From: Capsulimonadaceae bacterium
GTDB lineage: Bacteria; Armatimonadota; Armatimonadia; Armatimonadales; Capsulimonadaceae
NCBI GenBank assembly: GCA_031292625.1
Contig: JARLGU010000038.1
Span: 1-47,207 of the forward strand
Direction of reading: 5' to 3'
DNA: 47,207 nt
Shown: positions 9,196 through 18,179 of the stretch, one piece after another
Position numbering within the stretch: the first letter of the stretch is position 1
Layout: each line of letters starts with the position of its first letter
The notes under the pieces: model-generated
Database searches by the model: none
What the model saw: the letters and a program-made list of their open reading frames with translations, nothing else
What the model was told of the DNA's origin: nothing
Program-made: the position numbers and the translations under genes

Positions 9196-9503
9196 TACGA
9201 TTTCTCCTTTGAGCTTGGTTGAAGTCAGCAGGCTCTCCATCAATTGGCATTCAATGAGTGCGAAACGCGCTGTCCGAGTAAGGTTGAGGAACTTAAGGGG
9301 CTCGCCTCTTGGGGGCTGAACCGATTGTGCCAGGCCGTGCATTTCAAGCGTGACGTATCCGCTTGCGACGCAAAGCAAAGATCCCTCACACAGCCCATTT
9401 GACAATCGCGAGACGCGAGTGTTACATCTTATGTGTCGCCCTGGACGCGCAACGGAAGGAACTTATGAGATCGACCGTCTTGGTTCGCAGCGGGGTTCGC
9501 GAG
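9196..9503. other. Gene-free interval upstream of the outer-membrane protein
   Basis: About 308 bp between the divergent-side start of the barrel gene (9195, minus) and the stop of the GH16 gene (9504, minus). It must hold the barrel gene promoter and the end of the GH16 transcript. I see no consensus promoter and no strong hairpin, and the reading frames crossing it look non-coding. Confidence 0.5.
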
Positions 9504-11072
9504 CTACCGGCCGGGATTGACATATACGAGCAGATCGCGCGCGGCGGATGTTGCGCCCTTGGCGACGGCCAGTTGAAAACGATACATGCCAGGTTTGCTA
9601 AACGTAACCTGCGTTTTGAGTGCGTGCGGGTCGTGAATCGTTGCGGCCCCAGGGCCTTCGATCAGGGTCCATCGAACGTTCATGTTGGAGACTGGGCTGC
9701 AACTGATCGCGTTCAGTATCGTCGATTTCGTCGGAAGCGTAATTTCCTGGCTTGGCTCAAGGTAGAGCGGCAACGGAAAATCGCTGCGCTGGTAGACGTG
9801 CACATAGTCGCAGTCCATGTCCTGGGGCCAGGAGCTCTTGGCCGGGTCTCCGCCAAATGTTCCGACGGCAAGATTCAGCCGGATGTACATCGGAACATCC
9901 GGAATACCCGCCTCTGGCGCTTTCGTAGCGCCCCGATACACGCCGTCGATATACCAAGAGATGGCCGTCGGTTCCCACGTGATCGCGTAGGTGTGCCACG
10001 TTGAGCGATCCAGTCCGGCAGACGGAAAATTCGCCCAGGATCGTTGCATTCTGCCGTAGCCGTCGGAGTAGACGTCGGTCTGTATGACAGTTTGCATGAT
10101 GTTGCCGCTGCATTCCTCGACGTCGATTTCCGGCGGCCAGCCTTCATCCCATTTGAGCAGATAGGCGGCGGGCCAAGTGCCGGTGACGACAGGGATCTTG
10201 AGGCGGAACTCCCAGCAGCCGTATAGTTGCTGAAATTTGCCGATCGACCGGATTTCGCCCGATTGATAGCGGTAGTCGCCGTAAAGCGTATTGGCGTAAA
10301 TGCCGTCCAGCGGCGGGCGAGGGCCTCTGGCTGGATGCGCGACGTTGTCCGCGTGGAACCGGGCGATACCGCCTTCGACGATCACGTGATCGGGCGCGAA
10401 ATACTGTTCGCCCGGCGCGTACAGCAGGTCGCAGCCGTCGCTGACCGTCCACTTGCGCGGGTCGATCGATGAGCCGTTGAACTCGTCGTCGAAGGTCGTT
10501 ACCCAGGCGACGACGCTGAACCCTCGGAAATCAGCCGAGCCATTCGCGCCTACAACTTGCGGCGTCACGATGAGCTGGCTGGCGCCGGGGGGAACGTCCA
10601 GGAGTAGATTGATCTCGACCCACCCGTTGGTGATCTCCGCCCATCGCTGCGTTGCCGCTTCCACGACAGTGCCCGTGGACTTCATGCGCCATTGCAAGCT
10701 GGCGCTTGCGCAGTTGCTTCCGGACGCGGCAGGCGTCTCTTTCGGCGTCTGCGTGACGCGTACGTATCCGCGAACGACGATCTTCGCCCATTCGGGGCGA
10801 ACGGTGATCGTTTGCCGGAGGGCGCAAGACGCAACGTGGTCCGTGGTCTTCAGTGTCACGAGACTCTCGCCGCCTTCAACGGTCGTGCCCGGCCGCCATG
10901 TTGCCGGCACGGCGGTCCACGCGGATAAGGATCCGTCGCTCTTATGCTGCGCGAACGAGCCGTTGCATAACACGTTCGCATGCGCCGCATCCTGAGCGCG
11001 CGCAAGCCCGCTCGCCGCTATCGCGATAAGCGCTCCGAAGGCCCATAACAGGATGATAAAGTGTCTGTTCAT
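9504..11072 (-). CDS. Secreted GH16-family glycoside hydrolase with PKD-like C-terminal domain
   Basis: A 522-residue exported enzyme. The signal peptide spans about 1-26 (ending ARAQ). Residues 30-190 form a beta-sandwich module like a carbohydrate-binding domain. The GH16 jelly-roll catalytic domain covers about 192-430, opening with FDDEFNGSSIDPRKW and containing the hallmark ExDxxE as EIDVEE: nucleophile Glu315, Asp317 and acid/base Glu320. Residues 440-522 resemble a PKD/immunoglobulin-like domain. GH16 members cleave beta-1,3/1,4-glucans, agar or related galactans; the exact substrate cannot be read here. It is the last gene of cassette B, 235 bp after the pseudopilin, with an intervening hairpin, and no strong Shine-Dalgarno is visible. 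Secretion and the partner regulator suggest inducible polysaccharide use. Confidence 0.92.
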   Translation of the reverse strand: MNRHFIILLWAFGALIAIAASGLARAQDAAHANVLCNGSFAQHKSDGSLSAWTAVPATWRPGTTVEGGESLVTLKTTDHVASCALRQTITVRPEWAKIVVRGYVRVTQTPKETPAASGSNCASASLQWRMKSTGTVVEAATQRWAEITNGWVEINLLLDVPPGASQLIVTPQVVGANGSADFRGFSVVAWVTTFDDEFNGSSIDPRKWTVSDGCDLLYAPGEQYFAPDHVIVEGGIARFHADNVAHPARGPRPPLDGIYANTLYGDYRYQSGEIRSIGKFQQLYGCWEFRLKIPVVTGTWPAAYLLKWDEGWPPEIDVEECSGNIMQTVIQTDVYSDGYGRMQRSWANFPSAGLDRSTWHTYAITWEPTAISWYIDGVYRGATKAPEAGIPDVPMYIRLNLAVGTFGGDPAKSSWPQDMDCDYVHVYQRSDFPLPLYLEPSQEITLPTKSTILNAISCSPVSNMNVRWTLIEGPGAATIHDPHALKTQVTFSKPGMYRFQLAVAKGATSAARDLLVYVNPGR

Positions 11073-11205
11073 GCGGTGCTTTGGCCCGGCTTTCGTTTCT
11101 CGTAATTGCTAGTTCAACTTGGGCAGCTGAATATCCTGGAAGTCCAGTGAGGTCCACTTCCGGAAGCCGGTCATTCGCCGAAGAAAGGGTCTGGTGGGGC
11201 GGGGC

Positions 11206-11243
11206 GTGCGGGCGTGCACTGGAGCGATGTCCATCGCCCGCAC
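11206..11243 (-). other. Intergenic hairpin between pseudopilin and GH16 genes
   Basis: GTGCGGGCG (11206-11214) pairs perfectly with CGCCCGCAC (11235-11243) across a 20-base loop. It lies inside the 235-bp gap of the minus-strand operon (11073-11307), which otherwise holds nothing recognisable. It could attenuate or stabilise the transcript so that pilin and enzyme are made at different levels; no U-tract follows. Confidence 0.45.
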
Positions 11244-11307
11244 GGGAGATATTAGCCTGCGTTCATCGTCGTGCTCGAATCGTTGCGCGCGGATTGCGGC
11301 CGGCGCG

Positions 11308-12231
11308 TCAATAGATGCTCCAGGTGATCGCGTTGCCCGGCTGGCTACACGCTGTGCTGGCCGCGACGGCCCATTGGCCCGAATCGACGCCGCCGCAGAT
11401 TCCGGGATAGACGGGCGGGTTGCCGTTGTTCTGGCCGTCAGAAACCTGCGATCCCATGAACCACTTCACGTGACCGTCCGCCAACATGTAATTGGCGCCG
11501 CCGGAATGGATTCCCGACGGGTTAGAATAGATGACGCTGGCCTCTGGGTCGACGTTCGATGGGTAACCCGTTACGTACTTGAGCGTAAAACCCGCCGCGC
11601 AGTTCGGCGCGACTCCGCATGCAACGTTTTTTCCGGCGATCGAATTCGGGGAAAAGGGATCGTACGTGTTGTTCGCGGCATTGCTGCCTCCGCGTCCGCT
11701 CGGCGAATAGCCGCACTGGCCGCTGGGACAATAGCGATCGCTGATCGAGTCCGATGCATTTTGATCGGAGACATCGTATCCGCCGCTTCCCGTAATTTCG
11801 GCCAGCAACACCGTCTTCGCGGGACTCGTGTACTGCGAAAGTGGAAATGCGGGAAGCGGGACCTTCGCGGTCGCCCCCTCGTTTTGGGTGTTCGAATTGT
11901 AGAGATACGAACAGCTTGCGCCGGGTGTTTGGTCATCCGGGCAGACATAGGCTCCCTTCGCCTTGACGTAGGGAAAGATCTGTCCTGCCCATCCGTTTAC
12001 CGAATAGGTGTTGGATAGGCCGTTGGGCGGCGTTTCATCGAAGTCCTGCGCATATTGAACCATTGCCAGCCCGATTTGCTTGAGGTTGCTCGCGCAGCTC
12101 GTCTGCCGCGCCTTCTCCCTCGCCGTGGCAAACACGGGGAATAGAATTGCTGCCAAAATTGCAATTATAGCTATAACTACTAACAATTCTATGAGTGTAA
12201 AACCAATTCGTAATGATTTTGATCTGTTCAT
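11308..12231 (-). CDS. H-X9-DG pseudopilin (DUF1559 type), cassette B
   Basis: A 307-residue type IV pilin-like protein. The leader [10 protein letters not shown] ends in the canonical Gly10 before FTLIELL, with Glu15 at mature +5. [13 protein letters not shown] and a Cys-containing [10 protein letters not shown] follow. The middle region is Ser/Asn/Tyr/Gly-rich with scattered Cys residues ([17 protein letters not shown]). The C-terminal H-X9-DG motif has His242 and DG at 252-253 ([16 protein letters not shown]). The start at 12231 is fixed by AGGAGG at 12240-12245, which overlaps the stop region of the upstream regulator, so the two genes are translationally linked. The downstream gene is a secreted GH16 enzyme. 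Membrane anchoring and prepilin-peptidase processing are expected from the family; the biological role is unknown. Confidence 0.9.
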   Translation of the reverse strand: MNRSKSLRIGFTLIELLVVIAIIAILAAILFPVFATAREKARQTSCASNLKQIGLAMVQYAQDFDETPPNGLSNTYSVNGWAGQIFPYVKAKGAYVCPDDQTPGASCSYLYNSNTQNEGATAKVPLPAFPLSQYTSPAKTVLLAEITGSGGYDVSDQNASDSISDRYCPSGQCGYSPSGRGGSNAANNTYDPFSPNSIAGKNVACGVAPNCAAGFTLKYVTGYPSNVDPEASVIYSNPSGIHSGGANYMLADGHVKWFMGSQVSDGQNNGNPPVYPGICGGVDSGQWAVAASTACSQPGNAITWSIY

Positions 12232-12244
12232 CGTTCCTGACCTC

Positions 12245-13414
12245 CTAAGATTGTTGAAAAGTCGAAACAAGCCCTATCGAACGTCCCCTGCTTTCGTCGC
12301 GGAGCGTCGTGTTCTCGATGGGAACCGGCAATACAAAGATGCGGCTTAAAACGGCGTGCTCGGCTTGCTGTTGCAGTGCGAGGCGAGCAGCAAGCTTGCC
12401 GGCTTGGCGAAAGTCCGCGCCGGTCGTTGGAAACGAGCAGCCTTTCGGATCATCGAACCCAACGACGAAGATGTCCTCTTGGGGGCGCATGCCGAGTTCC
12501 CGCAAAAGCGCTATTGTCGTGTTCGCCCATGCGGCGTGCAAAGCAATGACGGCAGTCGGGCCGTTGCCGCTCGCCGCCTCGTCGCGCAGGTGCGCCTTAA
12601 TGTCGCGCATCACGATATCGTCCGGCGCTTGATTGTCGAAGGTCCAGCAAATGGGCGGCACTCCAGCGTGCTTCATCGCGGCGAGATAGCCGCGATGCCG
12701 TTCGCCGTTCGAAAAATGCATCAGCGTCCCGCGTGTCGACGCGTACAGCATGAACGCAATCCGGCGATGACCACGCTCGAGCAGCAGGGTTGTCATATCG
12801 TAGCCGGCCTGATAATTGTCGAATACGACCTGGGTGCGACCTTGCTCAGGATACGCCATGTCAACCAGGACGACAGGGATATCGAGATACTTTCTTTTAA
12901 GGTAGTCCGTGTCCATCTCTTCGCGGGTTCTAATGACCGGATTCATGACGATCGTGCGGCAACCGGACGCGACCAATCGATCTAACTCGCGCTCCTCTTC
13001 GGCGACGGTCGTGGCGCTCGCAACGACCACATGCCTGTCCTGCGTGCGGCATTCTTCCTCCACGCCCGAGTAGATGAACATCGACACGGAGGGAAACGGC
13101 ATCACGTCCGAGACGATGAGGCCGACCACTCCGGAGCCTAGGAAGGCCGTGTGCGCCTGACGCTCGGCCATGAATATCCCGACGCCATGGCGCCGTTCGA
13201 TGCGTCCTTCCTGCTCAAGGAGGCTAAGGGCGCTGGCCAGCGACATCCGGGAGTAGCCGTATCGTTCTTCGAGTTCCCGGACGGCGGGAAGGCGATCGCC
13301 TGGAACGAGATCGCCGGCATCCAGGAGGTCCGCGCGCAGCTTCTCCGCAATTCGCGCCGGCGCCGACGTTTTTGCTCCCTTTATGTTATTAACACTTGCC
13401 ACATTTTCGGCCAT
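12245..13414 (-). CDS. GntR-type DNA-binding regulator with LacI-type effector domain (cassette B)
   Basis: A 389-residue hybrid regulator like AraR. A GntR winged helix covers about residues 17-80 ([20 protein letters not shown], then [17 protein letters not shown]). The LacI/periplasmic-binding effector domain runs from about 94 to 370 ([39 protein letters not shown]). An in-frame ATG at 13429 overlaps the -10 box and is unlikely. The ATG at 13414 lies only 5 bases after the -10, so the mRNA would be leaderless, or translation may use GTG codons a few residues in. Operator-like repeats flank the promoter, suggesting autoregulation. Its stop codon is embedded next to the pilin Shine-Dalgarno 13 bp upstream of that gene, so regulator, pilin and GH16 form one operon. 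The ligand is unknown, presumably a sugar. Confidence 0.9.
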   Translation of the reverse strand: MAENVASVNNIKGAKTSAPARIAEKLRADLLDAGDLVPGDRLPAVRELEERYGYSRMSLASALSLLEQEGRIERRHGVGIFMAERQAHTAFLGSGVVGLIVSDVMPFPSVSMFIYSGVEEECRTQDRHVVVASATTVAEEERELDRLVASGCRTIVMNPVIRTREEMDTDYLKRKYLDIPVVLVDMAYPEQGRTQVVFDNYQAGYDMTTLLLERGHRRIAFMLYASTRGTLMHFSNGERHRGYLAAMKHAGVPPICWTFDNQAPDDIVMRDIKAHLRDEAASGNGPTAVIALHAAWANTTIALLRELGMRPQEDIFVVGFDDPKGCSFPTTGADFRQAGKLAARLALQQQAEHAVLSRIFVLPVPIENTTLRDESRGRSIGLVSTFQQS

Positions 13415-13476
13415 GTAAAATGGTAGCACAGAGTTAAGCGAGTGTCAAGGCCTTTTTATGCGAGTGTTAATAACAC
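13384..13476. promoter_or_regulatory. Paired operator-like sites flanking the cassette B promoter
   Basis: The 13-mer AGTGTTAATAACA occurs twice: on the plus strand at 13463-13475 (extended to the palindrome GTGTTAATAACAC, 13464-13476) and on the minus strand at 13396-13384, just inside the coding start. The centres are about 80 bp apart, at roughly -57 and +24 of the predicted start, with the promoter between them. GntR/AraR-type repressors bind such dyads and can loop DNA. The upstream site also lies in the interval shared with the divergent methyltransferase gene. Confidence 0.7.
13420..13448 (-). promoter_or_regulatory. Promoter of cassette B regulator operon
   Basis: On the minus strand, TTGACA (plus 13448-13443), a 17-bp spacer and TACCAT (plus 13425-13420) form a promoter aimed at the hybrid regulator. 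The predicted transcription start falls on or beside the ATG at 13414, so the leading transcript may be leaderless. Confidence 0.7.
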
Positions 13477-13535
13477 GTGCCCGCGCCTTTTCGCCTCGAT
13501 CTCATGGAGCTCCGCCGAGCTTCTGAAAACATTAG

Positions 13536-14765
<1,230 letters not shown>

Positions 14766-14822
14766 GGCAGGGCGGGGGAGTTGAAGGATACGCGCGATTG
14801 GGCTACGACGTCCGTGCCTTTT

Positions 14823-14857
14823 GCACAGTTCATGGCATAATATGCCATGAACTGTGC
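14823..14857. promoter_or_regulatory. Perfect 35-bp palindrome, ParD operator candidate
   Basis: Two exact 17-bp arms (GCACAGTTCATGGCATA at 14823-14839 and its complement at 14841-14857) surround a single A. The centre contains CATAAT, a usable -10. It lies 25 bp before the antitoxin start, where ParD-type ribbon-helix-helix dimers bind cooperatively to autoregulate. Confidence 0.75.
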
Positions 14858-14881
14858 GGCATGGCGGAATGAGGTGAGCCT

Positions 14882-15139
14882 ATGATGACAAACATGAACG
14901 TGTCCCTGCCTGATACGCTCAAGGAATACGTGGAGGAGCAGGTCATTTCCGGAGGGTATGGCACCAGCAGCGAGTATTTGCGCGAGTTAATTCGTGAAGA
15001 CAAGAAGCGCAAGGCGCAGGAGCGGCTTGAAGCTCTTCTGCTAGAAGGATTCGAGAGCGGCGACCCTCTGCCCGTTACGCCAGAGCTTTGGAAGGAGATT
15101 TGGGGACGGGTAGACGCCCGCAAGAAGGCAAGCATGTGA
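14882..15139 (+). CDS. parD: ParD-family ribbon-helix-helix antitoxin
   Basis: An 85-residue antitoxin. An N-terminal ribbon-helix-helix DNA-binding domain (MNVSLPDTLKEYVEEQV, then GGYGTSSEYLRELIREDKK) covers about residues 5-45. A charged helical C-terminus would wrap and neutralise a ParE toxin. GAGGTGAG at 14871-14878 precedes three possible ATGs at 14882, 14885 and 14894; 14885 has the most usual spacing. The stop overlaps the GTG start of the adjacent ParE reading frame, the standard coupled arrangement. A perfect palindrome directly upstream is the likely autoregulatory site. Because the toxin frame is broken, this antitoxin may be a leftover or may act on a ParE elsewhere. Confidence 0.88.
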   Translation: MMTNMNVSLPDTLKEYVEEQVISGGYGTSSEYLRELIREDKKRKAQERLEALLLEGFESGDPLPVTPELWKEIWGRVDARKKASM

Positions 15140-15477
15140 GCGATGGCGGACTGAATGCCCGGCGTATATTGATCCGGCCTCGCGCACTGGATGATATCGT
15201 TCGCCATGCCGCTTATTTGTAAGACAACGCCGCTCCTGAAGTCGCGTCCCGTTTTCGCATTGCGATCATGGATGCAATAGAGCAGATCGCATTGAATCCG
15301 CAGGCTGGCGCACCACGGGAGGTTCGACATCCCCGTCTTGCTGGATTGCGCATGCGCGTAGTTCCCGAGTTTCGCAGTTACCTCATCTTCTATGTCGCCC
15401 CCGACGATAGCGTACAGATCGTGCGGGTCTTTCATGGGGCTCAGGACATCAAGGGGATTGTTGAGGACGACGAATAG
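15136..15477 (+). pseudogene. parE: ParE-family toxin interrupted by an in-frame TAA
   Basis: Reading from a GTG at 15136 that overlaps the antitoxin stop gives a ParE-like frame: ILIRPRALDDIVRHAAYL, then a TAA at 15220-15222 (codon 29), then DNAAPEVASRFRIAIMDAIE and the typical C-terminus with GLRMRVVPEFRSYLIFYV and VRVFHGAQDI. The frame is otherwise intact to 15477 (113 codons), so one base change (for example CAA, GAA or AAA to TAA) explains the lesion. Reinitiation at the ATG at 15268 would give 69 residues lacking the N-terminal helices that bind gyrase. ParE toxins inhibit DNA gyrase, and this copy is probably inactive. A sequencing error remains possible. Confidence 0.85.
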
Positions 15478-15505
15478 GGGGCTAAACAGTCCGCTTTACG
15501 CATAT

Positions 15506-15658
15506 TCAGAGGAGCGGACAATTGAGCCCGCTGTTCTTGATCGCCTCACGCACGCGCTCCTTCGCCCCATTGACCGCTTTTCTGTCTACTCCAACGATTG
15601 CGAAAGAGGCGAAGTGCGCCAAGACATCGGCCGCCGCCTTGATATCGTATGTATCGAT
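15506..15658 (-). pseudogene. Fragment resembling the N-terminus of ComM/YifB
   Basis: About 50 codons on the minus strand encode a segment ending SFAIVGVDRKAVNGAKERVR, EAIKNSGLNCPLL. This matches the conserved early block of ComM/YifB Mg-chelatase-like proteins, which I recall as FxIVGLPDxAVxESxERVRAAIKNSGF. The protein stops straight after this block, where ComM normally continues for about 450 residues, and the upstream sequence is not recognisably ComM. It is a remnant abutting the ParDE module. The rest of 15478-15820 holds no supported gene. The recognition is by memory of the motif, so confidence is moderate. Confidence 0.5.
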
Positions 15659-15820
15659 CTCCCCATAATCGCGCGGGATTCGATCGTTTCCAGCACGGCG
15701 CTTAGCTCCTTCGTGACGCTGCTTTGGGCAGGGCGGGGAAAGCCGGAGGCAACGAGAGGCATAGGAACTTCGTTCGCGGCCATTCATGCCGGAATTCGTC
15801 TATAGAGACGCGACGCATAA

Positions 15821-15920
15821 GTGTACATTTGTTCACTATTTGGGGTGTTTCGAGAATGAATTATTCTTCTGTTGACAGGATGCCGCGTATGTGATAGACT
15901 CTGTTAGTGTATTTGTTCAC
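15821..15920 (+). promoter_or_regulatory. Promoter flanked by two operator-like repeats, cassette C
   Basis: TTGACA at 15872-15877, a 17-bp spacer and TAGACT at 15895-15900 form the promoter. GTGTACATTTGTTCAC at 15821-15836 lies about 36 bp upstream of the -35. GTGTATTTGTTCAC at 15907-15920 covers the predicted start. They are the same sequence apart from a 2-base CA insertion and have GTG...CAC ends. The layout mirrors the cassette B promoter and suggests autoregulation by the downstream hybrid regulator. Confidence 0.7.
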
Positions 15921-15952
15921 GATAAGCACGGAAAGTGATACGATAAGCGAAC

Positions 15953-17185
15953 ATGAACTCACGGTCACTGACGCAGAAGTCGTCTAAGAGCTATCCCGCA
16001 CACTACCGCATCGCCGACGAGATGCGCCGTCGAATGCGCGACGGCGATTTGGCGTCTGGCAGTCTGCTGGCAAGCCGGCGTGAATTGGCCGATGAGTTCG
16101 GCGTTGCCGTCGCAACGATGCAAAAGGCAATTACTCTGCTGGTCGAGGACGGTCATCTGGAAGTGCGCGGCCGCTGGCGAACCTTTGTCAGAAAGAGCGA
16201 AACCGCAATGCCGAGCGTCGATATCGACCGTGAGGAGCGTCCTGCGCGCCTTAGGGCCCGAGTTCCCCTCGTGGCCGGCATCATATGGAAGGCCGACGAA
16301 GATGCGCAAAACTTCTGGGTTCCCGTCGTAAACACGATTGAGATGGAGGTTTCGCGCCGGCATGGCATGTCGCGTCATGTTGATCTGGGCGCCGCAGCAA
16401 GCTCCGCGCTGTCGCTCTCTCAGGCTGCCGACAAGCTGATCGCGGAGGGCGCAACCGGGCTCATCAGCTTGCTGTTCCGGCCGTCGGATGAACTTGGCGC
16501 ATTCTTCGCGCATGTTGCCAAGACCGGCGTCCCGCTTGTGCATGCAGGATCGAGCCCGCAACGAAATTGCGCTCTCAGCGCATCGTTCAGCAGCGTAGAC
16601 GCGGGATATCAGGCGGCAAGCCATCTCCTTTCGCGCGGCTGTGAACGGCTCTTGTTCTTTTCAGGCTTCACGACGGACTGGGTCGAACAGCGCGCGCGCG
16701 GTGCAAGAGAGGCCCTCGAATCGGCTCGAATGCCAGGCGCCGCGCTTGGCGTGTCGATTGGCCCTATCGATCTCAATGACTATGTTGCCGATACCCGCAT
16801 ATCGCAGCTGCAGATCCAGTTTGCCTACGAGGCTGCCGTGAGGGTACTTTCCGGCGGTCTTCCCGCGGATGGAATTCTGGCGGCCAACGACAATTGCGCA
16901 ACCGGATTTATTCAGGCGGCCCGGGAAGCAGGATTGCGCCCAGGCGTCGACTTCGCGATCATCGGTTTTGACAACTGGCCCCAAGCGCGCGATCTTGGAC
17001 TGACGACTTTCCAGGCGCCTTTCGAGGCAATCGGTAAAGAACTCGTCAATATTCTCGCCCGCGCAATTGACGAGCCCGCGTTGACGCTCCGGCTGAACGT
17101 CCCGTTCGAGCTAATCGCGCGTGAGTCGACGATGATGTATGAACGTAGATTGAATGGGTCTATGCCGGCGAGAGCCGTCGGCTAA
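15953..17185 (+). CDS. GntR-type DNA-binding regulator with LacI-type effector domain (cassette C)
   Basis: A 410-residue hybrid regulator. The GntR winged helix is at about residues 13-80 ([40 protein letters not shown], then [11 protein letters not shown]). A LacI/periplasmic-binding effector domain follows from about 105 to 395 ([50 protein letters not shown]). It differs from the cassette B hybrid in nearly all of the effector domain, so the two are likely tuned to different ligands. The ATG at 15953 follows a regulated promoter; the Shine-Dalgarno is weak. A pseudopilin starts 34 bp downstream and two secreted proteins follow, all in one direction without an evident internal promoter. 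Ligand and operator binding are inferred. Confidence 0.88.
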   Translation: MNSRSLTQKSSKSYPAHYRIADEMRRRMRDGDLASGSLLASRRELADEFGVAVATMQKAITLLVEDGHLEVRGRWRTFVRKSETAMPSVDIDREERPARLRARVPLVAGIIWKADEDAQNFWVPVVNTIEMEVSRRHGMSRHVDLGAAASSALSLSQAADKLIAEGATGLISLLFRPSDELGAFFAHVAKTGVPLVHAGSSPQRNCALSASFSSVDAGYQAASHLLSRGCERLLFFSGFTTDWVEQRARGAREALESARMPGAALGVSIGPIDLNDYVADTRISQLQIQFAYEAAVRVLSGGLPADGILAANDNCATGFIQAAREAGLRPGVDFAIIGFDNWPQARDLGLTTFQAPFEAIGKELVNILARAIDEPALTLRLNVPFELIARESTMMYERRLNGSMPARAVG

Positions 17186-17219
17186 TTCGTTTAGCACACT
17201 GTTTAAGGAGACACGGATT

Positions 17220-18125
17220 GTGAAAAGAACAAATCTCAATGGCTTTACTCTTATTGAATTACTCGTTGTAATCGCAATAATTGCTATATTGGCGGCGATT
17301 CTATTTCCGGTGTTCTCGCAAGCGAGAGAAAAGGCTCGAGGCGCAGCGTGCCTATCGAACCTGAAGCAGATTGGACTCGGTTATACGCAATACGAGCAGG
17401 ATTACGACGAGACAGTGCCGTGTGGTCTCAACAACTGGGGATACGGGACCGGCTGGTCCGCGCAAATCTATCCTTACATCAAAAGCTTGCGGGTCTTTAT
17501 GTGTCCAAGCGATCCAAATCCGACGGACACAATGTCCTATGCCGCCAACTCCAACATGGTCGGCTGTTCTGCCCGCGTGGCCGCCAATGGCAATTCGCCC
17601 TACCCGATCCCCGCCAGCATCGCCACGATGACGGCGGCCTCAAAGACGGTCCTGCTCTTCGAGATCATCGACGAGAACTATCCCGACCCAAGCCAATATG
17701 TGAGTACGGGAGCGTCGGCTGCCGGCAACGGCACAAATGGCATCAATCCGCAAGGCATTGCCGGCAACAACACAGCCCAGACGCCAGCGGCGACGAGCGT
17801 ACACTATGTAACCGGGATCTTCGCAAACGCGCAGGCCAACCAGTCGGACAACAACATCGCCAATATGACGCTAACCAATTCGCTCTTTTTGGGTCCAGAT
17901 GGTGTCCACCAGACCGGATCCAATTTTCTGATGGCCGATGGTCACGCTAAGTGGCTCAAACCGGCGATGGTCGGCGCAGGAATGGACGTGACGTGGGTTG
18001 GGGACACGAGCACCGAGCGTGCTCAGTGTCCGCCGAAGTTCAACACCTACGCGCCCACGACTGCCTGCACTCAGACTTCCACCGGCAGCCCGTATCAATA
18101 TGCGGCGACCTTTGCGCTGCTCTAA
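17220..18125 (+). CDS. H-X9-DG pseudopilin (DUF1559 type), cassette C
   Basis: A 301-residue type IV pilin-like protein starting at a GTG set by AAGGAG at 17205-17210 (9-base spacing). The leader ends in Gly8 before FTLIELL, with Glu13 at mature +5. [13 protein letters not shown] and the Cys-containing [12 protein letters not shown] follow. The central region is rich in Ser, Thr, Asn and Ala, with paired Cys residues likely to form disulphides. H-X9-DG is at His230 ([16 protein letters not shown]). After it there is a 60-residue tail with several Cys and Thr. It sits between a hybrid regulator and a secreted beta-helix protein, matching the order of the other cassettes. Processing by a prepilin peptidase is expected; the role is unknown. 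Confidence 0.9.
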   Translation: MKRTNLNGFTLIELLVVIAIIAILAAILFPVFSQAREKARGAACLSNLKQIGLGYTQYEQDYDETVPCGLNNWGYGTGWSAQIYPYIKSLRVFMCPSDPNPTDTMSYAANSNMVGCSARVAANGNSPYPIPASIATMTAASKTVLLFEIIDENYPDPSQYVSTGASAAGNGTNGINPQGIAGNNTAQTPAATSVHYVTGIFANAQANQSDNNIANMTLTNSLFLGPDGVHQTGSNFLMADGHAKWLKPAMVGAGMDVTWVGDTSTERAQCPPKFNTYAPTTACTQTSTGSPYQYAATFALL

Positions 18126-18179
18126 GGCGTACGGAGCTTCAATTATGGTTATCGCGCGAGGAAAGTCTTTCAGAATCAG

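Noticed and set aside
9363-10004. Plus-strand 213-codon frame opposite the GH16 gene
   Set aside because: It is antisense to clear GH16 coding sequence; long antisense frames are expected in GC-rich DNA.
15392-15805. Plus-strand 137-codon open frame after parE
   Set aside because: It overlaps the well-supported end of the ParE frame and is antisense to the ComM-like fragment; composition is not protein-like.
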